DNA of 64,000 nt. Source: Schizochytrium sp. TIO01. Taxonomy: Eukaryota > Sar > Bigyra > Thraustochytrida > Thraustochytriidae. Location: assembly GCA_004764695.1 (NCBI GenBank), contig SMSO01000008.1, forward strand, positions 533,001 to 597,000, in the 5' to 3' direction. How positions within the stretch are numbered: position 1 is the first letter of the stretch; each line of letters opens with the position of its first letter. This document shows, piece by piece, positions 10,064 to 20,347 of the stretch. The notes under the pieces were generated by a model. The model was given only the letters and a program-made list of their open reading frames with translations. It had not been told where the DNA came from and searched no databases. The position numbers and the translations under genes are program-made.

Positions 10064-13040
10064 CGTCTGCCTGTTGGTGCAATAGTGGCAGTGGTGCTTG
10101 ATCAGTCTGAGCTCTGCGTGGTGTGCCCTCGCGTTCGGGATTTGCAGTTAATCATTTAAATTTTAGTCTTACCTTCAGGTACCTACCATTTCTCATTAAA
10201 GTATGTAGTATGTTTTTAAGATTTGGAAGCTCTCAAAATCTCCTATCGAGTTTCATCCTTTCTTTGTAAATTATTTTTAAAGACTATTTTAAAATAAATA
10301 AATAAAATAAATAAATAAAAGTAGAAAAAACAATACAGATTTACCTTTAAATAGAAGTAGAGCATAAGTCGAGACAGAGACAGAGACAGAGACAGAGACA
10401 GCGACAGAGACAGAGACAGCGACAGCGACAGAGACAGCGACAGAGACAGTGACAGTGACAAAGAGTTAAAAAGCAAATTAAAACTAAAATGTCTTCTGGT
10501 AATATGATTCAAGTACCTATTTGTTTACGAACTGGAAAACTGGTGACATGAGATTTTTTGTTTTTTTGTTTTTTTAAATTTCTAGGATCGTGGACTTCAT
10601 AGCTGATCTGCAAAATAAAAGGCTGGATAGGAGTAGCATTTGACTGTCAGTGAGACAGCTTTCGGGGAAAACTTGACCTTCATCATGACATAATCCAGGT
10701 ATAGTTGTGGTATTTAAAGATAAGAGCGGCGAATCTCATGTTTCTAGAGACTCGGACGCAGTTGCAATATGTACACGCAAGCAACGGATAATTTGGTTTG
10801 GATTCACTGTTTACTCACAGTGGACGTGATGCGCAATGCTCTTTCTCTGACTTGGTATACAAGCTGAAACTTTGAAAGTTGAGGAAATTGTTCCTGACTT
10901 TCTCTGTCTCCCAGCCTGAGATATGAGAAGTTGGATTAAGCTTTGACAAAATGTGAGAGCACAGTCTTGTCTATAACTTGTGTTATACTAGTATGAAACC
11001 TTATTCACTGGGTTGAAGCTGTTTTATGATAACAAGTTCACTCACAACTTGACCTAGGCAGAAGTAGACAGCAGATAGCAGGACTCTGGCACTTGCCTAA
11101 CAAACCTTTTTGCATCCTGGTTTTCCAGCACGAGTTTACGAGTTACTTCTTTCTAAAAGGGTTTCTCAAGATAAAACCTTTCAAAACAATCGAATAGGTT
11201 GAATAGGTATCAGTTAGGTACCTCCTTCTATACGTGGACTTTAATTTTTAATTAAAACCAAAGTAAAATAAAATTTGGATTTGAAGTTGCATTTGCAGCG
11301 CTCGTTCAGTGCGAAAGTATAAAAGCAAAACAAGAAGGAAGGTTTCTTTTTTTAGTACGAGTAGTAGTAGGTAGTATCTGAGTAATGGTATTGCTAGCAA
11401 ACACTTTCTTTTCATTCAACCATGTGTCGGAAGATAAGTCCGGAACCAAATGAGGCGCTCTTGAAATTAATTTGAAACTTAGTATTTTTGGGAAGGCTTT
11501 GGATGGGATAAAACCTAGTTAGTAATAGGTACTGCCTACTTAGTATCTCCTCCAAAGATTGGCAGTCCAACTTCCGTGTGTAAACGATAATTGGTGGCCG
11601 ATGGACGTGCTTCAGCAACAGAGGCTTAATCCACTTGAATTAAACAAAACGTACTTGACTTTTGGCGGCTATGAATAAACAAAGGTTAAACGCTCAGTAA
11701 ATGTCTAGCTGGCCCAGATTAATCTTGCACGGAAGTAGTGGAGGTGTGCGACAGCAACTTAAAGTTGAGGCTTGTGTCCCGGCCGTCAGGTCTGTAACCT
11801 ACTCGAGTCATCGTGTGATTGTTTCTTCAGATTATAGTAGTTGTTCCTGTAAGAGAATACGCAGATCGATCTGAGTTCCACATTTGTCGTTTTCTAGTTG
11901 ACTTATTGGAAGATCGAAAGTATCATATTGCTCTCCCTAAAAGCGAACGCAACTCCATAGACAAAACCAGTTTGAGCGATGCGCCGACACAGGCTGAGAT
12001 CATGATTGCTCGACTGCCATAGGGGTCCACGACCTTCAAGGTGAAGAGCTGGAGGCGAGTCGAGGGTTCTCGCAAGACACCTGCTATGCTCGCAGTACCC
12101 ACCTTGGTAGTTCAGGACAGCTACAAAAACTAGGCATATCACTAAGAAAGGACGTGGTAGAACCCACTTAGGCTTTGAGATGAGACTTTAATTTACCAGC
12201 ACGCGCCGCCCTAAGCCAAAACAAGTACGTACTCATCAGATCAGGAAGTAGTAGCTACCTAATCAGGAACACCATTCTGTGAGGCGTGATAATAGATAGT
12301 GAGGTACTACCTAGTCACTAGTGTATTTTTCTAAATTGAGCTTGACCCTGTAAAAAGAGAAGTCTTGAATAGCGAGAGTGTAATCCAAGTATATGTTGGA
12401 CGAATGCCCGAACTTCAAGTTTGAGGGACATAGTGAAGCTGGCCGAGGGCCTTTCCATCGCTTCAGATAAGAGTATAGCGAGGAGCCGTCCTAAAGTTGG
12501 TGACGTTTCTCCGCGCATGGTCAACTTTAATTCGACTTGATACGAGCAATATTTTATTAGTTCTACTAATTTGAAAACTTTCTCATTTTTTTTAATTAAA
12601 TAAAAAAAAATAACCTTTCAACTTTTAATTAAATAGTTTTCAATTTGAAAAAAAATAAAATTGTTTTTATTCAAAGTTCAAGGCTTGTACCTACTTATCT
12701 TCTAGCCGTAAATACCATCACTTTATCAAATATGAATATGTGAGTAGGTAGGTAGGCAGGGTACGTACATAGTAGGTACTAATGCTAAAAACCACCATTC
12801 TTATTCAAAATCCTCCAAATCCCCAAAATCTTTAAAATCTCTAAAAGTTTCAACTTAAAGATCAGTGATGCTATACCTTCAAGTCAAAACAAAGTGTCCT
12901 CGAAAACTCGAAAGTGAGAGGGTTCATATATTAATATTATGCTTAATGCAAAATCTTGGCAGATTTAAGATAGATTAGCCACTTCAAGAAAGTTGGATCG
13001 TGCTTACAATCAAGACTTAATTTGCAAAACCTGAACGCAA
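8490..13040. repeat. Left arm of a large inverted duplication (copy A kinase half plus 5' flank)
   Basis: Reading the reverse complement from 13040 down to 8490 reproduces 17475 to about 24350, with an extra 2.3 kb in the right arm. Anchor matches include 12930-13000 against 17550-17600 (AAGTGGCTAATYTATCTTAAATCTG), 12330-12560 against 17950-18010 plus 20360-20540, 10590-10700 against 22240-22320, and the whole N-terminal plus kinase coding part. AT-rich stretches (12540-12700) have diverged, and coding parts are nearly identical. The non-coding part (10064-13040) shows no convincing gene. Small frames at 11819-12142 match the other arm only because the DNA is duplicated. Confidence 0.85.
10365..10462. 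repeat. GACAGA/GACAGC hexanucleotide microsatellite
   Basis: About sixteen units of GACAGA or GACAGC run from about 10365 to 10462, just upstream of copy A. In the inverted arm the equivalent site (about 22455-22485) keeps only a few CTGTCT units. The array therefore expanded in the left arm, or shrank in the right, after the duplication. Read on the minus strand it gives a spurious Leu-Ser frame. Confidence 0.9.
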
Positions 13041-13105
13041 GAGAACACCACCCAGAGCTCAAACTGATCAAGCGCCACTACCACTATTGCATCAACAGGC
13101 AGACG

Positions 13106-16100
13106 ATGCGAGCGAGCTTGTTCAGGAGGAGCCGCAATGTGGGCAACGACACCACTAAGAAACAAACCCAAGATTTGCTCAAGCAGCTCAAAGGTGCACT
13201 TCAGGCACCACGTGTACTAACACGAAAAAGGGCCACTCTCCTCACGCTAGTCACACAAATCTTGCAAAACGTTTCTGCTTCTCAGAGACTTACAAAACAA
13301 GACCTTGTCCAGATCGAGCAATCCGCTCGCCAGACTTTCGACATTATTGTCACTCTTCAGGAACCGCGTTCCACAGGCCAGTCATACCTGCCAGCCTTCA
13401 TTGTGCAATTCTTCAATGCACGATCTTTCATTGGGCAACTCGATAGTCTACAACAGGACCTCACCCTTACTCTTCAGAGCGTATGCAGCATCAATGAAAA
13501 TGAAGTTGACTCTAAATCAACTTCAACCCAAGACGAGGATCCTGCATCAAGCTCAACGACACACATACTAGACAAGGATAACCTCGCAGACTTGCAGGAT
13601 GATCTCGCTATACTTCCCGCTGCTCTCCAAGCTATCCAATTCGACTTGCAGCTCCTCCATACCGAGGCTCAAAACCTCCAGCGCCTCACAGCCCCTCTTC
13701 AGTCACGTGCTGAAGACTTCCACTTGTGTTGGACATCCAGCTCAGAGGATGGAGAGCTCCTGAGAACCAGCTTCAAAGGTCTCGCAATGCAGCTGGCTGT
13801 CCAGCTGCTCATCAAAAACGCTACCATTCGTGAGGTCGACCTTACGTATGAGCGCACAGGCCTTGCTCGTGTCGAGCCTCAGGGAATCTTTGGTACTCCT
13901 GCGGCTGCTGTGTGGAAGAAGAAACGTGTTCTGAGCAAGCATGTCTCGGTTGCCAGAATGCAACTTCAGGAGATCACTCAGCTTGACCGCGCAACTCAGA
14001 CTTGGCAAAATATAAATCATCGCAATCTTGTTCGTCTCTACGGCGTACGCGCCCTAGAGTCGCAAGTCGAGCTCATTGTAGAACCTTGCGACTTTAGCCT
14101 GAAAGAGTTTCTCAGCGATCGAGATCGGGAGCTATCTCTTATTGAAGAAGAAACCATCATGAAAGGCGTAGCTCGGGGCTTAGCCCACCTGCATAGTCAC
14201 AACATTCTACACCAGAACTTGTGCCCGGAGACCGTCATGTGCGCCAAGCACTTGCGTTCGAACATCAAGCTTACTGACTTTGGCTTGTGCAAGCACGAAA
14301 GTTCGTCCATGTTGGCGTACACGGCTCCAGAGATCATGGGCGAATCCCCGCATTGGACCCAGTATGCTGACGTGTACGCATTTGCCATGTTATGCTATGA
14401 AATCAAGGAACGTCAAGAACCTTGGGTAAACGAATATCCTGGAACGATAATTGAGGAGGTCCAAGAAGGCGTCAGGCCATCCATAGGTGATGACACAGCA
14501 TGGAAGTCGCGATTGCTGAAGATTGTCACGAAGGCTTGGTCGGCGCGAATTGAGGAGAGACCTTCCATGGCGGAGATTCAACGAGAGCTAGAGGAGCGTA
14601 TTCGAGACCGACGATCAACTCGTGTGTTGCAACAGATGTTTGGTCTCGGTACGACGGAGCAACCTTCCCATGAATATGGTCAAGGCCGCCTTGTTGAGAG
14701 GGCCTCAACGTCGAAGGTTTTTGAGGCAGGTGAGCGTCGCCCATTCCCATCCGGATCTTTAAGTGATATCTTTGATGCAATCTGGAATGGTGGTGAAGAG
14801 GAGGCCTTGAAGAAGAAGATCAGGAGTGAGAAAAGAAGCACTCGAATGCGCAAAGGCCGCAAGCATAGGTTTAAGCAGGGTCATACTCCTAGATGGAGTG
14901 CTGAGAAAATCAACATTTTCCAGAATCTTGATGATGAACAAGAGGAAATTGCCCGTACTCCTGAAGAGAAAGCTCTCCAAAGGATCTTTGAAGAAGCCGG
15001 CTTGGGTGACAAGTTTGAAGATGCCTTGACACACGGTTTTACCATCGAGGCTGGCAAGAAGTGTTCTCATGTGGAGTTGAAAGCGGCTGGTGGCATTCCC
15101 ATGGCCAAGCGATTCGAGATCATTAAAGCATGTCAAGCCTATGAAGCACCGAGTGGAGACGCTGAAAGCGAACAAGGAAGCAAGCGGACCAGCAAATCCA
15201 GCTATGCAAGTAGCTATAGTTCACATGAGGTAGATGACGAGCAAGAGGAAATTGCCCGTACGCCTGAAGAGAAAGCTCTCCAGAGGATCTTTGAAGAAGC
15301 CGGCTTGGGTGACAAGTTTGAAGATGCCTTGACACACGGTTTTACCATCGAGGCTGGCAAGAAGTGTTCTCATGTGGAGTTGAAAGCGGCTGGTGGCATT
15401 CCCATGGCCAAGCGATTCGAGATCATTAAAGCATGTCAAGCCTATGAAGCACCGAGTGGAGACGCTGAAAGCGAACAAGGAAGCAAGCGGACCAGCAAAT
15501 CCAGCTATGCAAGTAGCTATAGTTCACATGAGGTAGATGACGAGCAAGAGGAAATTGCCCGTACGCCTGAAGAGAAAGCTCTCCAGAGGATCTTTGAAGA
15601 AGCCGGCTTGGGTGACAAGTTTGAAGATGCCTTGACACACGGTTTTACCATCGAGGCTGGCAAGAAGTGTTCTCATGTGGAGTTGAAAGCGGCTGGTGGC
15701 ATTCCCATGGCCAAGCGATTCGAGATCATTAAAGCATGTCAAGCCTATGAAGCACCGAGTGGAGACGCTGAAAGCGAACAAGGAAGCAAGCGGACCAGCA
15801 AATCCAGCTATGCAAGTAGCTATAGTTCACATGAGGTAGATGACGAGCAAGAGGAAATTGCCCGTACGCCTGAAGAGAAAGCTCTCCAGAGGATCTTTGA
15901 AGAAGCCGGCTTGGGTGACAAGTTTGAAGATGCCTTGACACACGGTTTTACCATCGAGGCTGGCAAGAAGTGTTCTCATGTGGAGTTGAAAGCGGCTGGT
16001 GGCATTCCCATGGCCAAGCGATTCGAGATCATTAAAGCATGTCAAGCCTATGAAGCACCGAGTGGAGACGCTGAAAGCGAACAAGGAAGCAAGCGGACCA

Positions 16101-16558
16101 GCAAATCCAGCTATGCAAGTAGCTATAGTTCACATGAGGTAGATGACGAGCAAGAGGAAATTGCCCGTACGCCTGAAGAGAAAGCTCTCCAGAGGATCTT
16201 TGAAGAAGCCGGCTTGGGTGACAAGTTTGAAGATGCCTTGACACACGGTTTTACCATCGAGGCTGGCAAGAAGTGTTCTCATGTGGAGTTGAAAGCGGCT
16301 GGTGGCATTCCCATGGGCAAGCGATTCGAGATCATTAAAGCATGTCAAGCCTATGAACCACCGAGTGGAGACTCTGAAGTTTACAAAATTCTGAAGGAAG
16401 CTGGCCTGGAAAAGTATCAGGCTAGTTTTTCTGAGCACAAATTTCGAACCCTAAAAGATTGCCAAAAACTTGATCATACAGCACTGCGTAGCATGGGTGT
16501 AAGTACCTATACAGAACGAGCGAAAGCATTAAGGGTATTGCGAGATCCCCAGAATTAA
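13106..16558 (+). CDS. Kinase-like protein with six SAM-like modules, five on tandem 303-bp repeats (copy B)
   Basis: The frame extends upstream to 13022, but the first ATG is 13106 (RASLFRRSRN), which aligns with the starts of A and C, so I use it (1150 residues). The helical N-terminus and kinase fold (to about residue 520) are near-identical to A: Lys278, HQN with Asn371, DFG 391. A B/C-type linker follows (GQG.L.ERAS, EAGER.P.P), then a basic stretch. Five copies of a 101-residue unit come next, each holding one SAM-like module (LQRIFEEAGLGDKFEDAL, GKKCSHVELKAAGGIPM) and a Ser-rich linker. A sixth, different SAM module ends the frame (TLKDCQKLDHTALRSMGVS). Copy A's C-terminal polybasic tail is missing from this frame, but a remnant lies downstream. 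The gene faces away from A, with 3.0 kb between their starts. Confidence 0.88.
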   Translation: MRASLFRRSRNVGNDTTKKQTQDLLKQLKGALQAPRVLTRKRATLLTLVTQILQNVSASQRLTKQDLVQIEQSARQTFDIIVTLQEPRSTGQSYLPAFIVQFFNARSFIGQLDSLQQDLTLTLQSVCSINENEVDSKSTSTQDEDPASSSTTHILDKDNLADLQDDLAILPAALQAIQFDLQLLHTEAQNLQRLTAPLQSRAEDFHLCWTSSSEDGELLRTSFKGLAMQLAVQLLIKNATIREVDLTYERTGLARVEPQGIFGTPAAAVWKKKRVLSKHVSVARMQLQEITQLDRATQTWQNINHRNLVRLYGVRALESQVELIVEPCDFSLKEFLSDRDRELSLIEEETIMKGVARGLAHLHSHNILHQNLCPETVMCAKHLRSNIKLTDFGLCKHESSSMLAYTAPEIMGESPHWTQYADVYAFAMLCYEIKERQEPWVNEYPGTIIEEVQEGVRPSIGDDTAWKSRLLKIVTKAWSARIEERPSMAEIQRELEERIRDRRSTRVLQQMFGLGTTEQPSHEYGQGRLVERASTSKVFEAGERRPFPSGSLSDIFDAIWNGGEEEALKKKIRSEKRSTRMRKGRKHRFKQGHTPRWSAEKINIFQNLDDEQEEIARTPEEKALQRIFEEAGLGDKFEDALTHGFTIEAGKKCSHVELKAAGGIPMAKRFEIIKACQAYEAPSGDAESEQGSKRTSKSSYASSYSSHEVDDEQEEIARTPEEKALQRIFEEAGLGDKFEDALTHGFTIEAGKKCSHVELKAAGGIPMAKRFEIIKACQAYEAPSGDAESEQGSKRTSKSSYASSYSSHEVDDEQEEIARTPEEKALQRIFEEAGLGDKFEDALTHGFTIEAGKKCSHVELKAAGGIPMAKRFEIIKACQAYEAPSGDAESEQGSKRTSKSSYASSYSSHEVDDEQEEIARTPEEKALQRIFEEAGLGDKFEDALTHGFTIEAGKKCSHVELKAAGGIPMAKRFEIIKACQAYEAPSGDAESEQGSKRTSKSSYASSYSSHEVDDEQEEIARTPEEKALQRIFEEAGLGDKFEDALTHGFTIEAGKKCSHVELKAAGGIPMGKRFEIIKACQAYEPPSGDSEVYKILKEAGLEKYQASFSEHKFRTLKDCQKLDHTALRSMGVSTYTERAKALRVLRDPQN
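14933..16375 (+). repeat. Five tandem 303-bp repeats inside copy B
   Basis: Units begin at 14933, 15236, 15539, 15842 and 16145 (period 303, a multiple of 3). Units 2 to 4 look identical by eye. Unit 1 differs at a few silent or nearly silent sites, and unit 5 differs at its end (PMGKR and EPPSGDSE). Near-identity at synonymous sites means recent expansion or homogenisation, so copy number is likely to vary between strains. Confidence 0.95.
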
Positions 16559-17390
16559 CCAACAGAACCGCCAAAGCCGATAGAACTGCCACTGCCGATA
16601 GAACCAGATTCTCAAAAAGGCTGGTATAAGCGATTCCGATTGCAATAAATTATTCAAGAAAGGTGCTAACACTATTGAGAATTGCAAAGCTCTTAGCCAC
16701 CGCGAACTTCGAAATATTGGATTCCCGAATTTTTCAACTCGTGATAAAATGCTTCAGGCGTTTTCAGACTTACCAGATCAAAGTCGCCCTGGTCGTCGAA
16801 GCAAGATTAATATCTTCATTAGAAAATCGATAGTTCGTCTATCCAGAAAGTCGCAAAGAGAATCTCAACCTGCACCAGAGCCGCTTGAAGAGCTAAGTGA
16901 GAAAGAGAAGAGCGCAGACGATGACAGTACTACTGACGAGGACTCTCGTTTTTCTAGAGTACAGGGACATCAACTCGCGTGCTTCCAGCGATACTGAAGA
17001 AGAGGACGAAAACGACGAAGAGGACGCTGTTGTAGCAGAAGTGGAAGATGTTGTAACAGAGGTGGAAAATGATGAAGCAGAAGAAGATGAAAGCAACAAC
17101 CACGAAGAAACTGAATTGCTGATCGCTATCCCAGATGTAGACTCTGAAGTCGCGAGAATTCTGCAGGAAACTGGCCTGGAAAAGTATCAGACTATTTTTG
17201 CTGAGTACAAATTTCTAACCCTTAAAGATTGTAAAAGCATTGATTATTCGGTACTGCGTGGTATTGGAGATAGGTACCTATACAGAACGAGCGAGAGCAT
17301 TAGGGTATTGCGTGATTCCCAATAGTAGATCTGGCTTTCTCCTACGAGAAACCCAAAAAGAAGAAGAAGTTCCTTTGGCTCTTTTTGTAG
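16559..17390 (+). pseudogene. Broken C-terminal remnant of a kinase-SAM gene downstream of B
   Basis: After B's TAA the homology continues in shifted frames. A complete SAM-like module lies at 16608-16790 (IENCKALSHRELRNIGF). An acidic segment and another SAM module follow at about 16980-17325 (ILQETGLEKYQTIFAEYKF), frameshifted near its end by one extra base. The last block, 17328-17390, encodes DLAFSYEKPKKKKKFLWLFL and a stop, matching the C-terminus of A (DLAVSYEKPKKKKKFLGLF). The 3' flank beyond it also matches that of A. The part is decayed relative to A. A spliced message joining it to B is possible but I see no clear sites. Confidence 0.7.
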
Positions 17391-18013
17391 CTTTTTGTTC
17401 CAGCTCAACTGAATACCATAAAGCAAGCGGACCGTCTTTTAAAGATATAAAAGTACTTACCAAGGTGCTCACACGTTAAGGTTTTGCAAACCAAGTAAAT
17501 CAATATTTTAGAAATCACCTTCAATTAAGTTTTGATTCTAACCATAATCCAGTTTTCTTGAAGTGGCTAATTTATCTTAAATCTGCAAAGATCTTGCATT
17601 AATCATAACATCAGTATACCCACCCTCTCACCTTCGAGTTTTCGAGAGCATTTTGGTTTGACTTAAAGGTAGCATCACTGATCTTTAAGTTGAAACTTAA
17701 AGATTTTGGGGATTTTAGAAATTTGGAGGACTTGGAGGACTTGGAGGACTTGGAATAAGAATTGTGGTTTTTAGCATCAGTATCTACCTACTTGCTTATA
17801 GTTCAAAGTATCCTTTTTAGAGTGATGGTATTTAGCCTACCTGTCTAGCTATGATATACCTTGTTGATAATAAAAAATAAAACAATAAGTTGTTTTTTTA
17901 ATTTTTATAAAAAACGACAAAAATAAACGAGAAAGTTTTTCAAGTAGTCGAATTAATAAAATATTGCTCTTATCAAGTCGAATTAAAGTTAACTATGCCT
18001 GGAGAAACGTGAC

Positions 18014-20347
18014 CAACTGAAGAAAGATCAACCAAAAATTTTGCATAGCCTCGCCAGAACACCCCCTGTTTTGTACATGCCGTACAGAGAAAAAGAAAAA
18101 AAAGAAAAAAAGGGGTTCCGCAAAAAGAAAAAGGGTTCAGCAAGTATTGTTTAAGGTGGCTCAAGTTCCTTTGCATGTTGATGAATATGATAAAAAAACT
18201 ATATTGTACCCTGTTTTAATATGTAATACAAGGGAACTAAATAAGCGGTAAAAATTGGACATGCCCTCATCCTCGTTTTGTCCACCTAGAACCAGTTATA
18301 TGATAATAATAGAGACAGAGATGGGTGGTCCCGGCCTTTTTATAATGAAAAGTTTAGTTTGAGATATATAGGTAATAGTAAACTACTATTATTTTTAGAT
18401 CAGTGTAATAGGGGAACTCAGAAAATAATAGAAGGATTAATCTCTCTGTGAATGGGAGAGAACCTACGCTTTAATCACAGTCGTGTTGGCTAGTGGGGAG
18501 AAGATTTACCTCACAAAAAAATATGATCCTGTTTCTTGTATATATAATATAGAGATCATGAATATTAGGGTGATTACGATTGGGGTCAAATAATATTACA
18601 AGAACTTAGGACTGAGTTTGTTCAATCTGGGTCTCCACTTGATGGTTTGCATAATTCCCCTCCGGGTTCAACCTGTGAAATTCATAATGGCGGAGGAGAA
18701 TATTGACATGCCTATTAATAAGTATGCAGATCTGGAGATTGAGGATGACACTTGGGGCCAACATAGCATAGATTGTCGTTGCAAGTCCATTAGATTAAAT
18801 TTATTCAAGATTGCACATAGAAGGTTTTTTGTGTGAAGATTGGAGATGCTCGTGAATGGTTTGATAGAATTAACAAGAAAGCTTGGTTGTGGTGGCCTTC
18901 GTGGAGACTGGAGCATGCTAAGTAGTATGATAAGGACTAATTGTATGCAAGAGATGCTCGACGTGGCATCCAGCAAAGATGTTTCGTGAAATGCAAAATA
19001 TTACTCTGTCCGCATTGTGATAGCAGCCCAATTGACCATCAAACTGGTGAATGGCATGACATCAAAGCCACTGCCCTCAGCATCGTCCAGAAAATCATGC
19101 GCCATCAAATCGCTCTCGCAGAAGAGTGATCAAAGTTTGGAGAGAAGAGGATCTACTAAAGATACCGTGATAAATATTTACGAATATCGGTCTTATGTGC
19201 CTCCTATCAGAGACAGCAACATGTTGCCTGCTGAGAAAACTTTTAGGAGTGGAAATGTAGTGACGCTAAAGAAGATGGCTGCCATGCTTTATACAAGTGA
19301 CCTCTTGCCAATTTCTTTGGCGGAATTTCCTCAGAAACGTAATCAAGGATGTTTCAAGTCTGATATTCAGTTGGAACTCCGGCTTGATCATGCAACGATA
19401 AGTTCGAGCTCAGGATCTTTACAATATGTCTCTCAAACTCTCTCATGAATCTTTACTTGCAGATGCTTCAGGTGAATTAGGTGAGCGTTGAAGAACGTCG
19501 TCGCGAGACAGTTTTCTTGACATCTTTTCGCACCAACATCAGCGAGGACTTGAACAAAGACTTGAAGAAAATTTCCTAGAATTCTCTCGAGCAACGTGAA
19601 TTTGTCAAAGTCAAGAAGACTAGTTTATTGCCCACTCTGCTGTTCCCTTCATTTGTAAAGAGAATCATGATGCCCCTTTAAGCAAGCCATTGGACCTTGG
19701 TGACGCTGTGTTATAAAGATAAAACTCTCTATACTTATGACCCTCTCAAAAACCGTAATGACGGTTGCCATGACGAAAGGATTGAGAGCATTCTCTGATA
19801 GCTCAAGTTGGATGAATCTAACTGGTCAGTCAAGAAATTCTCTGGTCATCAAGAAAATGGCTATGGCTGCGGAGTGTATATTATGGCTGTAGCGAATGGT
19901 CTTTTGCATGGGGAAATCAATATTGCAGTGCTTGCAGAGAGTATTATGCCATCCTATGGAAATTCTGACCTGATGGAATATCAGAGGTTGTAGTTTGCGA
20001 CTTTTGCTGACATACTTCTAGACACAAATCGATTTTATGCTTGCGAAAGCTTCTTCGAAATGAGAGGAGCCTTTAAGCTCTTTCATCCTTGACTTCAAGC
20101 CTCAATAATTCGAGAAAGAGGTTGTTGCGATTGTTCAAGAACCCTCTCCAGCTGTTGACGATTCCCTTGACACTATGTTAGAGAGTTCTATCAACTTTTT
20201 TGGAAATTCGAAGGCTTCCTTATAACGCTTACTAACGTTCTCTTTAGGTCCACCTTAGCACCTTAAAACTTCCTTAAACTATAAACCCTTTTCACATTCT
20301 TCCAAGTTCCTTGATAAGAGATAATATGAACGTGCAAATGTAGTTAA
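18014..20347. mobile_element. Decayed mobile element inserted in the right arm
   Basis: This segment interrupts an otherwise collinear inverted repeat: the left arm passes directly from its 12490-region sequence to its 12470-region sequence. GTGAC occurs at both edges (18009-18013 and 20348-20352) and could be a 5-bp target duplication, though the edges are not exact. No clear terminal inverted repeats were found by eye. Inside are short broken frames and a recognisable Ulp1-type protease fragment. Ulp1 domains are carried by several DNA transposon groups, so a cut-and-paste element is the likely source. No transposase was recognised. Confidence 0.6.
19600..19993 (+). pseudogene. Broken Ulp1-like C48 cysteine protease fragment
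   Basis: In one plus frame the four hallmarks of the C48 (Ulp1/SENP) fold appear in order. His is in SHWTLVTLCYKDKTLYTYD (His codon 19688-19690), Asp is in YTYDP (19739-19741), Gln is in GHQENGYG, and Cys is in GCGVYI. The frame is interrupted by adjacent TGA and TAG codons at 19796-19801 and has no intact N-terminus, so it is dead as it stands. Such proteases cleave SUMO-like proteins in cells and also occur as accessory genes of transposons. Confidence 0.6.

Noticed and set aside
10243-10512. Leu-Ser repeat protein
   Set aside because: It is only a translation of the GACAGA microsatellite.
13022-13105. N-terminal extension of copy B
   Set aside because: There is no ATG in the extension, and the aligned region is non-coding upstream of A and C.
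14933-16375. CRISPR array
   Set aside because: The repeats are contiguous 303-bp coding units without short spacers, and the genome is eukaryotic.
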